Made by a program: the position numbers and the translations under genes. Shown here piece after piece: positions 1 to 7,230 of a DNA stretch of 11,493 nt. The DNA is from Clostridiales bacterium UBA1752. GTDB lineage: Bacteria > Bacillota > Clostridia > Oscillospirales > CAG-382. The stretch spans positions 2,175 through 13,667 of the forward strand of contig DCHM01000043.1 in the NCBI GenBank assembly GCA_002314835.1, in the 5' to 3' direction. Position 1 is the first letter of the stretch, and each line of letters begins with the position of its first letter. The notes under the pieces were generated by a model. It did no database searches. It saw nothing but the letters and a program-made list of their open reading frames with translations, and was not told where the DNA came from.

Positions 1-81
1 GTACTGATGGGCGACAAGGTAGAGCCGAGGCGCGAGTTTATCGAACAAAACGCCAAATATGTCAGCAATCTTGACATATAA
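1..81 (+). CDS. gyrB: DNA gyrase subunit B, C-terminal end (partial)
   Basis: This is the last 26 codons and stop of a gene cut by the window start. The visible peptide includes GDKVEPRREFIEQNAKYV and ends NLDI. This is the standard C-terminal signature of GyrB (usual form GD.VEPRR.FIE.NA..V.NLD), part of the TOPRIM/C-terminal region that contacts GyrA. GyrB is the ATPase subunit of the type IIA topoisomerase that introduces negative supercoils. ParE ends in a similar way, but the gyrA gene 12 bases downstream favours GyrB. The gyrB-gyrA pair is a very common bacterial arrangement and the two are probably co-transcribed. Only the tail is visible, so nothing can be said about the ATPase domain. 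Confidence 0.93.
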   Translation, partial: VLMGDKVEPRREFIEQNAKYVSNLDI

Positions 82-93
82 GGGGGTAATAAT

Positions 94-2613
94 ATGGCAC
101 ACGAACACGAATACGATTATAGCAAGCACGAAAACCAAGTTATACAGGACGTGCAGATCGAAAAAGAAATAAAAACCTCTTACATCGACTATGCGATGAG
201 CGTTATCGTCGGCAGAGCACTGCCCGACGCGCGTGACGGCTTAAAACCTGTTCACCGCCGCATACTCTATGCAATGTACGAGGACAAGCTAACCTACGAC
301 AAGCCATTCCGCAAGTCGGCTACGACGGTAGGTAACGTTCTCGGTAGATACCATCCCCACGGCGACGCTTCGGTTTACGACGCGATGGTAAGACTCGCTC
401 AGCCGTTTAACATGAGATACACTCTCGTGGACGGCCACGGCAACTTTGGTAACATCGACGGCGACCCTGCCGCCGCATACCGTTATACCGAGGCTCGTAT
501 GGCAAAGTTTGCCGACGAAATGCTCAGAGACATCGACAAGGACGTCGTTGACTGGGACCCCAACTTTGATAACACTCGCAAAGAGCCGAGAGTATTGCCT
601 TCGAGATTCCCCAACCTCTTGGTTAACGGTTCGATAGGCATAGCCGTAGGTATGGCGACAAACATACCCACCCACAACCTCGGCGAGGTCTGTGACGCGG
701 TTACCTATATGATAGATAACCCCGACTGCTCGATTATCGACCTCATGCAGTATATCAAGGGGCCCGACTTCCCGACCTACGGCACTATTTACGGCACGGC
801 AGGCATTTACGAAGCCTATATGACGGGCCGCGGTCACGTCAAGGTCCGCGCAAAAGCGCATATCGAGGAGTATAAGGGACACGAGCGCATCATCATCACA
901 GAGCTGCCTTATCAGGTCAACCGTTCCATGCTGCTCGAAAATATGGTTCAGCTCGTTAAGGACAAGCGCATAGAGGGCATCGGTGACATCCGCAACGAGT
1001 CGGGCCGCGCAGGCATGCGCATAGTCGTCGAGGTCAAAAAAGAGGCAAATCCTCAGATCGTGCTCAATCTGCTCTACAAATATACTCAGCTCGAGGACAC
1101 CTGCGCCATCAATATGGTAGCGCTCGTCGGCGGCGAGCCTAAGCTTTTAAATCTCAAGGACATCCTCGTCTGCTATCTGCAGCACCAGGAGGAGGTTATC
1201 ACACGCCGCACGAGATTTGAGCTGGCAAAGGCAGAGCGCGAGGCTCATATTTACGAGGGCTTAAAGATAGCTATCGACAACATCGACGAGGTTATCAAGA
1301 TTATACGTTCTTCCGCTTCGATAGCAGACTCCAAGGCAAACCTTATGGCGGCATTTGGTCTGACTGACATTCAGGCACAGGCGATAGTCGATATGACCTT
1401 AGGACGTTTGTCTGGTCTGGAAAGACAAAAGATAGAGGACCATTTGACGCAGTTATACGCGCAGATAGCCGACTTTAAGGATATACTCGCAAATCCCGCA
1501 CGTATCACGGGCATCATACGCGACGACCTCGCGGACATCAAAAAGCGTTTCGGAGATGAGCGCCGCACCGAAATCGTCGAGGTTGAAAACGAAATCCTCA
1601 TCGAAGACCTTATCGAGCGCGAGGACGTCGTTATCACTGTCACTAAGGACGGATATATTAAGCGTACGCCCGTTTCGACCTACTCCGCACAGCGCAGAGG
1701 CGGCAAGGGCATCACCGCGATGGGCACAAAAGAGGAAGACTTTGTCGTCAATATGTTTGTCGCGCATTCGCACGACACGATGCTGCTATTCAGCAACAGC
1801 GGCAAGCTTTATATCAAGAGGTGCTTTGAGATACCAGAGGCGTCACGCACCGCAAAGGGCACCAACGTCGTCAATCTGCTGACGCTCTCAGAGGGCGAAA
1901 AGATAACCGCGGTTATCAACGTTCAGGAGTTTAGCGAGGAGCAAAACCTCGTCATGATTACACGCTCTGGCATTATCAAGCGCGTTTGCCTCATGGCTTA
2001 CAAGACGCGCCGCAGTGCAGGTCTTTACGCCATCACTCTTGACGATGGCGACGAATTGCTCTACGTCCTCAAGACTGACGGCAAAGCACAGATTATATGT
2101 GCTTCCAACCGCGGCTTGTCGATAAGATTTGACGAAAACGACGTCAGACTCGTCGGCAGACAGGCGCGCGGCGTCAAGGCTATGGAGCTGGGCAACGACC
2201 ACCTCGTCGGCGCGGCAGCAATAACCGAGGACGACGTTGCACAGGGCAAAAAGATTATCACCGTTACCGAGGGCGGTTTTGCTAAACAAAGCGAAATCGA
2301 CGAATACACCGTACAAAACCGTGCCGGCAAGGGCATCATTTGTCACCGCATCAGCGACCGTACGGGCGAGCTTTGCGGCATAGACGTCGTTTCGCCCGAG
2401 CAGGAAATAATGATGATAACCGACGCAGGCATCATCATCCGTACCAAGATTGACGAAATCCCCGTTTACGGCAGAGCTGCCAGCGGCGTTATCGCCATGA
2501 GACTGGCAGAAGGCTCTAAGGTTATCGGCTTTGCAGTCGTAAAAGCCGAGGAAGAGGAAGCAGAACCTGCAACAACAGATGCCGATATGGCGGCACAGGA
2601 GGACGAAAACTAA
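94..2613 (+). CDS. gyrA: DNA gyrase subunit A
   Basis: GyrA is the DNA-cleaving and wrapping subunit of gyrase (A2B2). At 839 residues it matches the usual GyrA length. The N-terminal breakage-reunion domain is recognisable from SYIDYAMSVIVGRALPDARDG (about 29-49). The catalytic tyrosine is Y131 in RYTEARM. The quinolone-resistance region is YHPHGDASVYD (86-96), with Ala92 at the E. coli Ser83 position and Asp96 at the Asp87 position. The C-terminal beta-pinwheel (about 505-815) carries a perfect GyrA box, QRRGGKG at 533-539, which marks gyrase rather than ParC/topoisomerase IV. Degenerate blade repeats follow, and the protein ends in an acidic tail rich in Glu and Asp. The start is set by an AAGGGGG ribosome-binding site about 7 bases upstream. 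The stop overlaps the next gene's ATG by one base. Confidence 0.99.
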   Translation: MAHEHEYDYSKHENQVIQDVQIEKEIKTSYIDYAMSVIVGRALPDARDGLKPVHRRILYAMYEDKLTYDKPFRKSATTVGNVLGRYHPHGDASVYDAMVRLAQPFNMRYTLVDGHGNFGNIDGDPAAAYRYTEARMAKFADEMLRDIDKDVVDWDPNFDNTRKEPRVLPSRFPNLLVNGSIGIAVGMATNIPTHNLGEVCDAVTYMIDNPDCSIIDLMQYIKGPDFPTYGTIYGTAGIYEAYMTGRGHVKVRAKAHIEEYKGHERIIITELPYQVNRSMLLENMVQLVKDKRIEGIGDIRNESGRAGMRIVVEVKKEANPQIVLNLLYKYTQLEDTCAINMVALVGGEPKLLNLKDILVCYLQHQEEVITRRTRFELAKAEREAHIYEGLKIAIDNIDEVIKIIRSSASIADSKANLMAAFGLTDIQAQAIVDMTLGRLSGLERQKIEDHLTQLYAQIADFKDILANPARITGIIRDDLADIKKRFGDERRTEIVEVENEILIEDLIEREDVVITVTKDGYIKRTPVSTYSAQRRGGKGITAMGTKEEDFVVNMFVAHSHDTMLLFSNSGKLYIKRCFEIPEASRTAKGTNVVNLLTLSEGEKITAVINVQEFSEEQNLVMITRSGIIKRVCLMAYKTRRSAGLYAITLDDGDELLYVLKTDGKAQIICASNRGLSIRFDENDVRLVGRQARGVKAMELGNDHLVGAAAITEDDVAQGKKIITVTEGGFAKQSEIDEYTVQNRAGKGIICHRISDRTGELCGIDVVSPEQEIMMITDAGIIIRTKIDEIPVYGRAASGVIAMRLAEGSKVIGFAVVKAEEEEAEPATTDADMAAQEDEN

Positions 2614-3143
2614 TGGAACTCAAAACGTTTATACTCGCCAATTCCGCTGACAAGGCAGAGCGTCACGCCGCAGTAAACGCGGCAGTCAAGGGATATTACG
2701 GTGACGCGGCAAACGTCGAATATTCTTCGCAGGGCGTGCCTTCCATCACTGGCACCGAAGTGCAAAAGTATATTTCGATAACCACTTGCGGCAACATTAT
2801 GCTCTGCGTAGTTTGCTCACAGCCGGTCGGTATCGACGGCGAATATCTGCCGAGATATAAGGACAGTAAGATGGATTATCAAGGCATCGCCGAGAGGTTC
2901 CTCTCTGACGATGAGGCTGAGTTTATCCGCAAGGGCGACGGCGACTATGAGAGATTTGTCAAGGTCTGGACGCGCAAGGAAGCTTACGTCAAGTGTATCG
3001 GCAAGGGCGTAGCCCAGTTTCCTCAGTTTAACGTTTGCGACGGCGAAAAGTTCGTAGGCAAAATCGGCGGCGTAACGATAAAGAAATTCAGCATCAAGTT
3101 TGACGGCTCGGACGACTATATGTTCGCCATTGCCGGTGTCTGA
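2613..3143 (+). CDS. Short 4'-phosphopantetheinyl transferase (Sfp-like)
   Basis: The 176-residue product looks like a compact Sfp/Gsp-type phosphopantetheinyl transferase, which moves phosphopantetheine from CoA to a serine of acyl- or peptidyl-carrier proteins. Seen directly: VGIDGE at 72-77, matching the Mg-binding D-x-E (D75, E77); RFLSDDEAEFI at about 95-105; and WTRKEAYVK at 119-127, matching the WxxKEA motif with E123 as third metal ligand. The family normally has an N-I-S-H-S-G stretch before the D-x-E motif. Here the aligned residues read S-I-T-T-C-G (55-60), so the CoA-contacting His is replaced. The protein is shorter than Sfp (about 224 residues), mostly at the N-terminus. Its ATG overlaps the gyrA stop (TAATG), implying translational coupling. 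No carrier protein or synthase is visible nearby, so its substrate is unknown. The family call is fairly firm and activity is uncertain. Confidence 0.8.
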   Translation: MELKTFILANSADKAERHAAVNAAVKGYYGDAANVEYSSQGVPSITGTEVQKYISITTCGNIMLCVVCSQPVGIDGEYLPRYKDSKMDYQGIAERFLSDDEAEFIRKGDGDYERFVKVWTRKEAYVKCIGKGVAQFPQFNVCDGEKFVGKIGGVTIKKFSIKFDGSDDYMFAIAGV

Positions 3144-3144
3144 T

Positions 3145-3582
3145 ATGACAAAAGCAGCACAGTTTTACAGAGTCACGGGCTACGACGACGCGGTTTTGCC
3201 TCGCAGAGCCACGGTCGGCAGTGCAGGCTACGACTTTTATCTGCCGTGCGACCTCTCTTTGGCACCGCACGAGTCGATAATCGTCGATACAGGCATAAGA
3301 GCCAAGATTGACGACGGCTGGATGCTGATGATTTGCCCGAGGTCGGGGCTCGGCTTTAAGTACGCCGTCCGCCTCGCCAACACCGTGGGTATCATCGACA
3401 GCGATTATTATTACAGCGATAACGAAGGTCACATCCGCATCAAGCTGATAAACGGCGACACTCCGCTCGAGTTGCAAAAGGGCAAAGCCTTTGCGCAGGG
3501 GATATTTATCCCGTACGCCATAACATACGACGACGACTGCACCGATAACCGCAACGGCGGCCTCGGCAGCACGGGCAAGTAA
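3145..3582 (+). CDS. dut: dUTP diphosphatase (dUTPase)
   Basis: The enzyme hydrolyses dUTP to dUMP and pyrophosphate, keeping uracil out of DNA and feeding dTMP synthesis. All five motifs of the homotrimeric family are present in 145 residues: motif 1 around GSAGYD (25-30), motif 2 PRSGLG (65-70), motif 3 VGIIDSDYY (81-89) with D85 as the expected water-activating aspartate, motif 4 around KAFAQG (114-119), and the C-terminal motif 5 RNGGLGSTG (136-144). The loop after motif 3 is longer than in E. coli (YYSDNEGHI where others have Y.GEI), a form I associate with clostridial and phage enzymes. I chose the ATG at 3145, one base after the upstream stop, because the open frame before it only overlaps the preceding gene. 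No clear ribosome-binding site is visible, so initiation is probably coupled. Confidence 0.96.
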   Translation: MTKAAQFYRVTGYDDAVLPRRATVGSAGYDFYLPCDLSLAPHESIIVDTGIRAKIDDGWMLMICPRSGLGFKYAVRLANTVGIIDSDYYYSDNEGHIRIKLINGDTPLELQKGKAFAQGIFIPYAITYDDDCTDNRNGGLGSTGK

Positions 3583-3595
3583 CCGCTCTTTAATA

Positions 3596-3621
3596 AAATA
3601 AATCCCGACGGGGATTTATTT
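3596..3621 (+). terminator. Terminator-like hairpin after dut
   Basis: A perfect 11-bp inverted repeat (AAATAAATCCC, then its complement) with a 4-base GACG loop lies 13 bases after the dut stop. A T-containing stretch (TTATTT) forms the end of the right arm and an A-rich stretch precedes the left arm, so it could act on both strands. It probably ends the gyr-dut transcript. The tail beyond the stem is not a clean U-tract, which lowers certainty. Confidence 0.65.
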
Positions 3622-3664
3622 CAATTCACGTTGCTTTTGCAACAATTCATACCGGAATAAAAAC

Positions 3665-3694
3665 AACACCGACGAAAAATAATTCGTCGGTGTT
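3665..3694 (-). terminator. Rho-independent terminator after aroQ, probably bidirectional
   Basis: A perfect 12-bp stem (3665-3676 with 3683-3694; AACACCGACGAA and its complement) encloses a 6-base loop. Read on the minus strand it lies 7 bases after the aroQ stop and is followed by GTTTTTATT, the classic U-tract of an intrinsic terminator. Read on the plus strand it is followed by TTGCTTATTAT, so it may also catch read-through from dut. It sits between two convergent genes. Confidence 0.85.
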
Positions 3695-3701
3695 TTGCTT
3701 A

Positions 3702-4130
3702 TTATATCATCTTTATCAGGTCTTTTATTGCCTGTTTATATCCTGCAAAGCCTTTGCCTGCTATGATTTTGTCACAGGCGTCGCCCGTCACCGTGACACG
3801 GCGGTAGGGTTCGCGGCTGTAAATATCGGTAAGATGTACCTCGATACGCGGCAGGTTTGTAGCTCGCAGAGCGTCGGCTATCGACACCGAATAGTGACTG
3901 TATCCGCCCGGATTGACGACTATGCCGTCATAAGCTCCGATGGCAGACTGCAGCTTGTCGATAATCTCTCCCTCGTGGTTTGACTGCCAAACGTCTATCT
4001 CGACACCGAGCTCAGACGCGGTGCAAATCAGATATTTTTTGAGGTCGTCGTAGGTAGCCGTGCCGTAAACAGACGGTTCACGAATGCCGAGCATATTGAT
4101 GTTTGCGCCGTTTAAGACGAGTATTTTCAT
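3702..4130 (-). CDS. aroQ: 3-dehydroquinate dehydratase, type II
   Basis: This enzyme performs the third step of the shikimate pathway, converting 3-dehydroquinate to 3-dehydroshikimate. The 142-residue length fits the small dodecameric type II family. Motifs seen: LNGANINMLGIREP near the N-terminus with lid-loop Arg17 and catalytic Tyr22, QSNHEGE (49-55), NPGGYSHYSV (73-82) with Asn73 and catalytic His79, and EVHLTDIYSREPYRR (97-111), which binds the carboxylate and hydroxyls. The last part, IAGKGFAGYKQAI, is a variant of the usual ISGFGxxGY ending. The gene starts 4 bases after the stop of the fusion gene upstream, so both are probably on one transcript. I see no other shikimate genes. In many clostridia aroQ lies close to the M24 peptidase and efp genes, as it does here. 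Confidence 0.97.
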   Translation of the reverse strand: MKILVLNGANINMLGIREPSVYGTATYDDLKKYLICTASELGVEIDVWQSNHEGEIIDKLQSAIGAYDGIVVNPGGYSHYSVSIADALRATNLPRIEVHLTDIYSREPYRRVTVTGDACDKIIAGKGFAGYKQAIKDLIKMI

Positions 4131-4134
4131 AGCT

Positions 4135-6666
4135 TTAAGCCGTCACAATCTTGCTTGCTTCGCCAAGACCGAGCTCGGCGATGGCTTGCTCGCGCATTTT
4201 GTACTTTAGTATCTTGCCTGCGGCGTTCATGGGGAATTCGCTGACAAAACGTATATAGCGCGGCACCTTGTGCTTTGCGAGATTTTTGATAATAAACTCG
4301 CGGAGCTCGTCTTCGGTAAGTCCAGAACCCTCCTCGGGAATGACGCAAGCGAGGATTTCCTCGCCGTACTGAGCGTCGGGCACGCCGATAACCTGCACGT
4401 CCTTAACCTTGGGGTGCGTGTAGATAAAGTCTTCGATTTCTTTGGGGTAAATATTTTCACCGCCGCGGATAATCATATCCTTGATGCGTCCGGTTATCTT
4501 AAAGTATCCGCCGGGCAGTCTGCGCGCGAGGTCTCCCGTGTGCAGCCAACCGTTTGCGTCGATAGCGAGCGCGGTGGCGTGGGGCATTTTGTAATATCCC
4601 TTCATTACGTTGTAGCCGCGAGCGACAAATTCGCCGTCTGTGCCGTCGGGCAATTCGGCTCCCGTCTCGGGGTCAACTATCTTGCATTCGACACCGAACA
4701 TAGCGCCGCCTACCGTATTGACGCGGTCCTCGATGCTATCGGTGGTTTTGCTCATTGTGCAGCCGGGGCTGGCTTCGGTCTGACCGTAGGTTATGCAGAT
4801 TTCGGGCAGGTGCATTCGCTCGATAACCTCTTGCATTACCTTGATAGGGCAGGGAGAACCTGCCATAATGCCGGTACGCATGTGGCTAAAGTCGGTTTTT
4901 GCAAAGTTCTCGTGTCCGAGCATGGCGATATACATAGTCGGCACGCCCTGCATGCAGGTAATCTTTTGACGGTTGATGCAGTCGAGACCCTTGCGCGGCG
5001 AAAAAGCGGTTATCGGACTCATCGTGACGGCGTGAGTTATCGAAGCAGTCATCGAAAGCACCATGCCGAAGCAATGGAACATCGGCACCTGTATCATCAT
5101 GCGGTCTGCACTCGATAAATCCATGCAGTCGCCGATGTTTTTGCCGTTGTTGACGACGTTGTAGTGTGTGAGCATGACGCCCTTGGGAAATCCCGTCGTG
5201 CCGCTCGTGTACTGCATATTGCAGACGTCGTTTTTGTTTATCGAAGCCGCGCGGCGCAGTACCTCTTCGATAGGGGTCTGGTTCGCAAAAGCGAGCGCGT
5301 CGCTCCAGTGGAGACAGCCGTCAACTCGGCTTTCGGTAGTGACGACGTAGCGCAAAAACGGCAGTCTGCGGCAAAATAGCGGCTTTGCCGCGTCGTGACC
5401 ATTGAGCTCGGGGCAAAGCTCCGAAATAATTGACGTATAGCTCGTATCCTTGTAGCCGTCGGTCATGACGAGTAGCGTCGTATCTGACTGTCTGAGCAGA
5501 TATTCGAGCTCGTATATTTTGTACGCCGTGTTGACCGTAACCAAAACGGCGCCGATCTTGACGGTAGCCCAAAAAGTGATGAACCACTGCGGCGTGTTTG
5601 TAGCCCAAACGGCTACGTGGTCGCCGCGCTTGATGCCGAGCGAAATGAGTGCGCGTGCAAATTCGTCAACGTCGTCTCTGAATTGACGGTATGTGCGGGT
5701 ATAATCGAGCTCGGTATAGCAAAATGCGTTTTGGTCGCCGAATTCCTCGCACACTCTGTCCAACACCTGTGGGAAAGTGAGGTCGATGAGTGTATTTTTT
5801 GGCCAAATATAATAGCCCTCACCTCTGAGGTCCTTGATCAGAGAGCCGCGGTATCTGTCCTGATCGGCAAACTGTGCCATAAAGTGGCAGAATTGAGGTA
5901 TAACGATGTCAGCCTCCTCCAATTCGGGAGACCAACGCTTGACGTATTCGAGTGTGATATATCCGTCGTAGTTTATAGAGCGGAGTGCGTTTATCATATC
6001 GGATATGGGCATATCACCTTCGCCCATCAGCTTGTAGGACGGCTTGCCGCCTATAATAACCGAATCCTTGACGTGAACGTACTTGATATAAATGCCGAGG
6101 TTGGTAAGAGTAGTTTCGGGCGATTCGCCTGCAAAGCGGTAGGGGTGGTGAATGTCCCAAAGCGCGCCTACGTTGTCCGAGCAAAATCTCGTCAGCAGGC
6201 TCTTGAGCCTTGCGGTATCGGCGTAAACTCCGTTTGTCTCGATAAGCAGGGTGACGCCGTGTTCCGCCGCGTAAGGCAAAAGTGCGTTTACCTGCTCGTA
6301 AACCTCGTCGTCGTCAACATCGTGCGTCGCGGTGATGCCGTCGTCGCCGAGCAGACGGATATAGCTGCAACCTATCTTGCTCGCCACGGCGATGTATTCG
6401 CGCAAGGTATCGAGGTTTGCCTCTCTGCTGTCTTTGTCACCTACGTAGCAACCCGACGAAAGGCAGCTGACAGACAGGTGCATGGTGCGTAGCTTTTGGG
6501 ACGTTGCCGCTATATTACGGCGCGACAAAGCGTCGGTGAAAGCATCAAAGCGTTCACCCTCTATGCCGCGTATTTCAAAGCCCGCAAAGCCAAAGTCCGA
6601 GGCTATCGAGCATACGTCGTCAAAGCTGAAATTGGGGCAAGCCAGTGTAGAGAAAGATAGTTTCAT
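4135..6666 (-). CDS. Fusion: TIM-barrel sugar isomerase-like domain + ACSF2-like acyl-CoA synthetase
   Basis: This is one uninterrupted 843-residue frame with two enzyme domains. Residues 1 to about 265 resemble the xylose-isomerase-like/AP-endonuclease-2 TIM barrels (COG1082 type). They begin MKLSFSTLACPNFSFDDV, and likely divalent-metal ligands are E143 (IETN), D171 (WDIHHP), H198 (VHVKD) and E240 (ITLEY). Residues from about 285 to 843 are a complete adenylate-forming ligase: P-loop YTSGTTGFPKG (486-496), YGQTEAS (627-633), GWLHTGD (706-712), GRIKDMIIRGGENIYPKEIE (726-745) and the catalytic Lys818 in AAGKILK. The pattern GYNVMKGYY and the IRGGENIYP region fit ACSF2/FACL-type fatty acyl-CoA ligases. 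Such a ligase activates a carboxylic acid through acyl-AMP to acyl-CoA. Substrates of both halves are unknown. The start has an AAGGA site about 6 bases upstream. I see no ribosome-binding site or stop near the junction (M263), so a true fusion is favoured over two genes. Confidence 0.9.
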   Translation of the reverse strand: MKLSFSTLACPNFSFDDVCSIASDFGFAGFEIRGIEGERFDAFTDALSRRNIAATSQKLRTMHLSVSCLSSGCYVGDKDSREANLDTLREYIAVASKIGCSYIRLLGDDGITATHDVDDDEVYEQVNALLPYAAEHGVTLLIETNGVYADTARLKSLLTRFCSDNVGALWDIHHPYRFAGESPETTLTNLGIYIKYVHVKDSVIIGGKPSYKLMGEGDMPISDMINALRSINYDGYITLEYVKRWSPELEEADIVIPQFCHFMAQFADQDRYRGSLIKDLRGEGYYIWPKNTLIDLTFPQVLDRVCEEFGDQNAFCYTELDYTRTYRQFRDDVDEFARALISLGIKRGDHVAVWATNTPQWFITFWATVKIGAVLVTVNTAYKIYELEYLLRQSDTTLLVMTDGYKDTSYTSIISELCPELNGHDAAKPLFCRRLPFLRYVVTTESRVDGCLHWSDALAFANQTPIEEVLRRAASINKNDVCNMQYTSGTTGFPKGVMLTHYNVVNNGKNIGDCMDLSSADRMMIQVPMFHCFGMVLSMTASITHAVTMSPITAFSPRKGLDCINRQKITCMQGVPTMYIAMLGHENFAKTDFSHMRTGIMAGSPCPIKVMQEVIERMHLPEICITYGQTEASPGCTMSKTTDSIEDRVNTVGGAMFGVECKIVDPETGAELPDGTDGEFVARGYNVMKGYYKMPHATALAIDANGWLHTGDLARRLPGGYFKITGRIKDMIIRGGENIYPKEIEDFIYTHPKVKDVQVIGVPDAQYGEEILACVIPEEGSGLTEDELREFIIKNLAKHKVPRYIRFVSEFPMNAAGKILKYKMREQAIAELGLGEASKIVTA

Positions 6667-6685
6667 ATAAGTCCTTATAAAAACA

Positions 6686-6748
6686 AAGCAGGCTTGACAT
6701 AGGTTAACAGGTTTGAGTTTATACCGTTAACTTACGACAAGCCTGCTT
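6686..6748 (-). terminator. Long imperfect hairpin between CD1247-like gene and fusion gene
   Basis: Outer arms of 11 bp (AAGCAGGCTTG at 6686-6696, complement at 6738-6748) pair perfectly. Inner arms carrying GTTAAC (6703-6708 and 6726-6731) and a GGT/ACC pair (6710-6712, 6723-6725) extend the fold with a few mismatches. On the minus strand the hairpin begins 11 bases after the CD1247-like stop and is followed by TTTGTTTTTATAAGG, so it looks like an intrinsic terminator. It also ends only about 20 bases before the fusion gene's start, so it may set read-through into that gene. The large, nearly symmetric fold is longer than a typical terminator. Confidence 0.7.
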
Positions 6749-6759
6749 GATAGCTTAGA

Positions 6760-7212
6760 TTACTCTTTGTCGTCTTCGATGTCGATAGAGACTTCAAAGG
6801 TTTTGTTGCAAGAAGGGCAGGTAACAGTAGGCTCTTGCTTATTGCTGATTTCGTTGAGCTCTGCGTAGTCGATGTAGATGGGCTCTCCGCATTCGGGGCA
6901 CTCGAGCTCTACACAGCCGTCCTCGTCGCAATCGCAGCAATCGTCGTCGCAGCAATCGCAGTCGTCATCGTCGCAACCGCAGTCGCATTCGTCACCGTAG
7001 AGGTCTTCCTCAACGGAACCGAGGTCCTCGTCGAGCTCTTCAACGTACTCGTTGATGCCTGCAACCTCGTCGTCGAGGTCTGCAACTGTCATGCTGATGT
7101 CCTCGAGGAGATCGGCGATAGCCTTAAAGAGCTTGCCTTCGTTGGACTCGGTGTCGAGCTTCATGCCTTCCATAAGGCCCTTGATGTAAGCAGCTTTTTC
7201 GGTAATATTCAT
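6760..7212 (-). CDS. CD1247 N-terminal-domain protein with Cys/Asp segment and zinc ribbon
   Basis: The 150-residue acidic protein has three parts. Residues 1-72 (begin MNITEKAAYIKGLMEGMKLD, with a coiled-coil-like acidic helix to about 72) match the N-terminal domain I know from clostridial CD1247-type proteins of unknown function. Residues 74-100 are an extraordinary segment: 10 Cys, 13 Asp, 2 Glu and 2 Gly, with no other residue. Residues 105-135 form a likely zinc ribbon with CPEC (105-108) and CPSC (132-135). It is probably cytoplasmic, as no signal or membrane segment is seen. The gene follows efp by 18 bases and has an AGAGGA ribosome-binding site, so it is co-transcribed with efp; that neighbourhood is common in Clostridia. 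The role is unknown. Metal binding by the ribbon is a family-style inference, and metal binding by the Cys/Asp tract is a guess. Confidence 0.88.
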   Translation of the reverse strand: MNITEKAAYIKGLMEGMKLDTESNEGKLFKAIADLLEDISMTVADLDDEVAGINEYVEELDEDLGSVEEDLYGDECDCGCDDDDCDCCDDDCCDCDEDGCVELECPECGEPIYIDYAELNEISNKQEPTVTCPSCNKTFEVSIDIEDDKE

Positions 7213-7230
7213 TTTGTGTCCTCTCGTAAA

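Noticed and set aside
289..882. A 197-codon minus-strand open frame inside gyrA
   Set aside because: gyrA is certain on the other strand; the antisense frame has no recognisable motif.
3100..3144. A longer N-terminus for dUTPase
   Set aside because: The added 15 residues lie within the end of the phosphopantetheinyl transferase gene. The ATG at 3145 gives the usual family length.
3630..3643. A small GTTGC-TTTT-GCAAC hairpin between the two terminators
   Set aside because: The stem is only 5 bp with no U-tract; it is too weak to call a separate element.
5865..5880. An independent start for the acyl-CoA synthetase half at the internal Met263
   Set aside because: No ribosome-binding site precedes that ATG, and the frame is continuous through the junction.
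5617..6492. A 291-codon plus-strand open frame antisense to the TIM-barrel domain (and a similar 282-codon one at 4270-5118)
   Set aside because: Both are shadows of a clearly real gene with all catalytic motifs. Neither shows a family pattern.
6694..6723. A plus-strand promoter-like TTGACA with TTTATA 18 bases later
   Set aside because: It lies inside the long hairpin and points into the antisense strand of known genes, so it is probably chance.
6912..6993. A CRISPR-like or microsatellite array
   Set aside because: The repeats are short, in frame with the CD1247-like gene and explained by Cys/Asp codons; there are no spacers.
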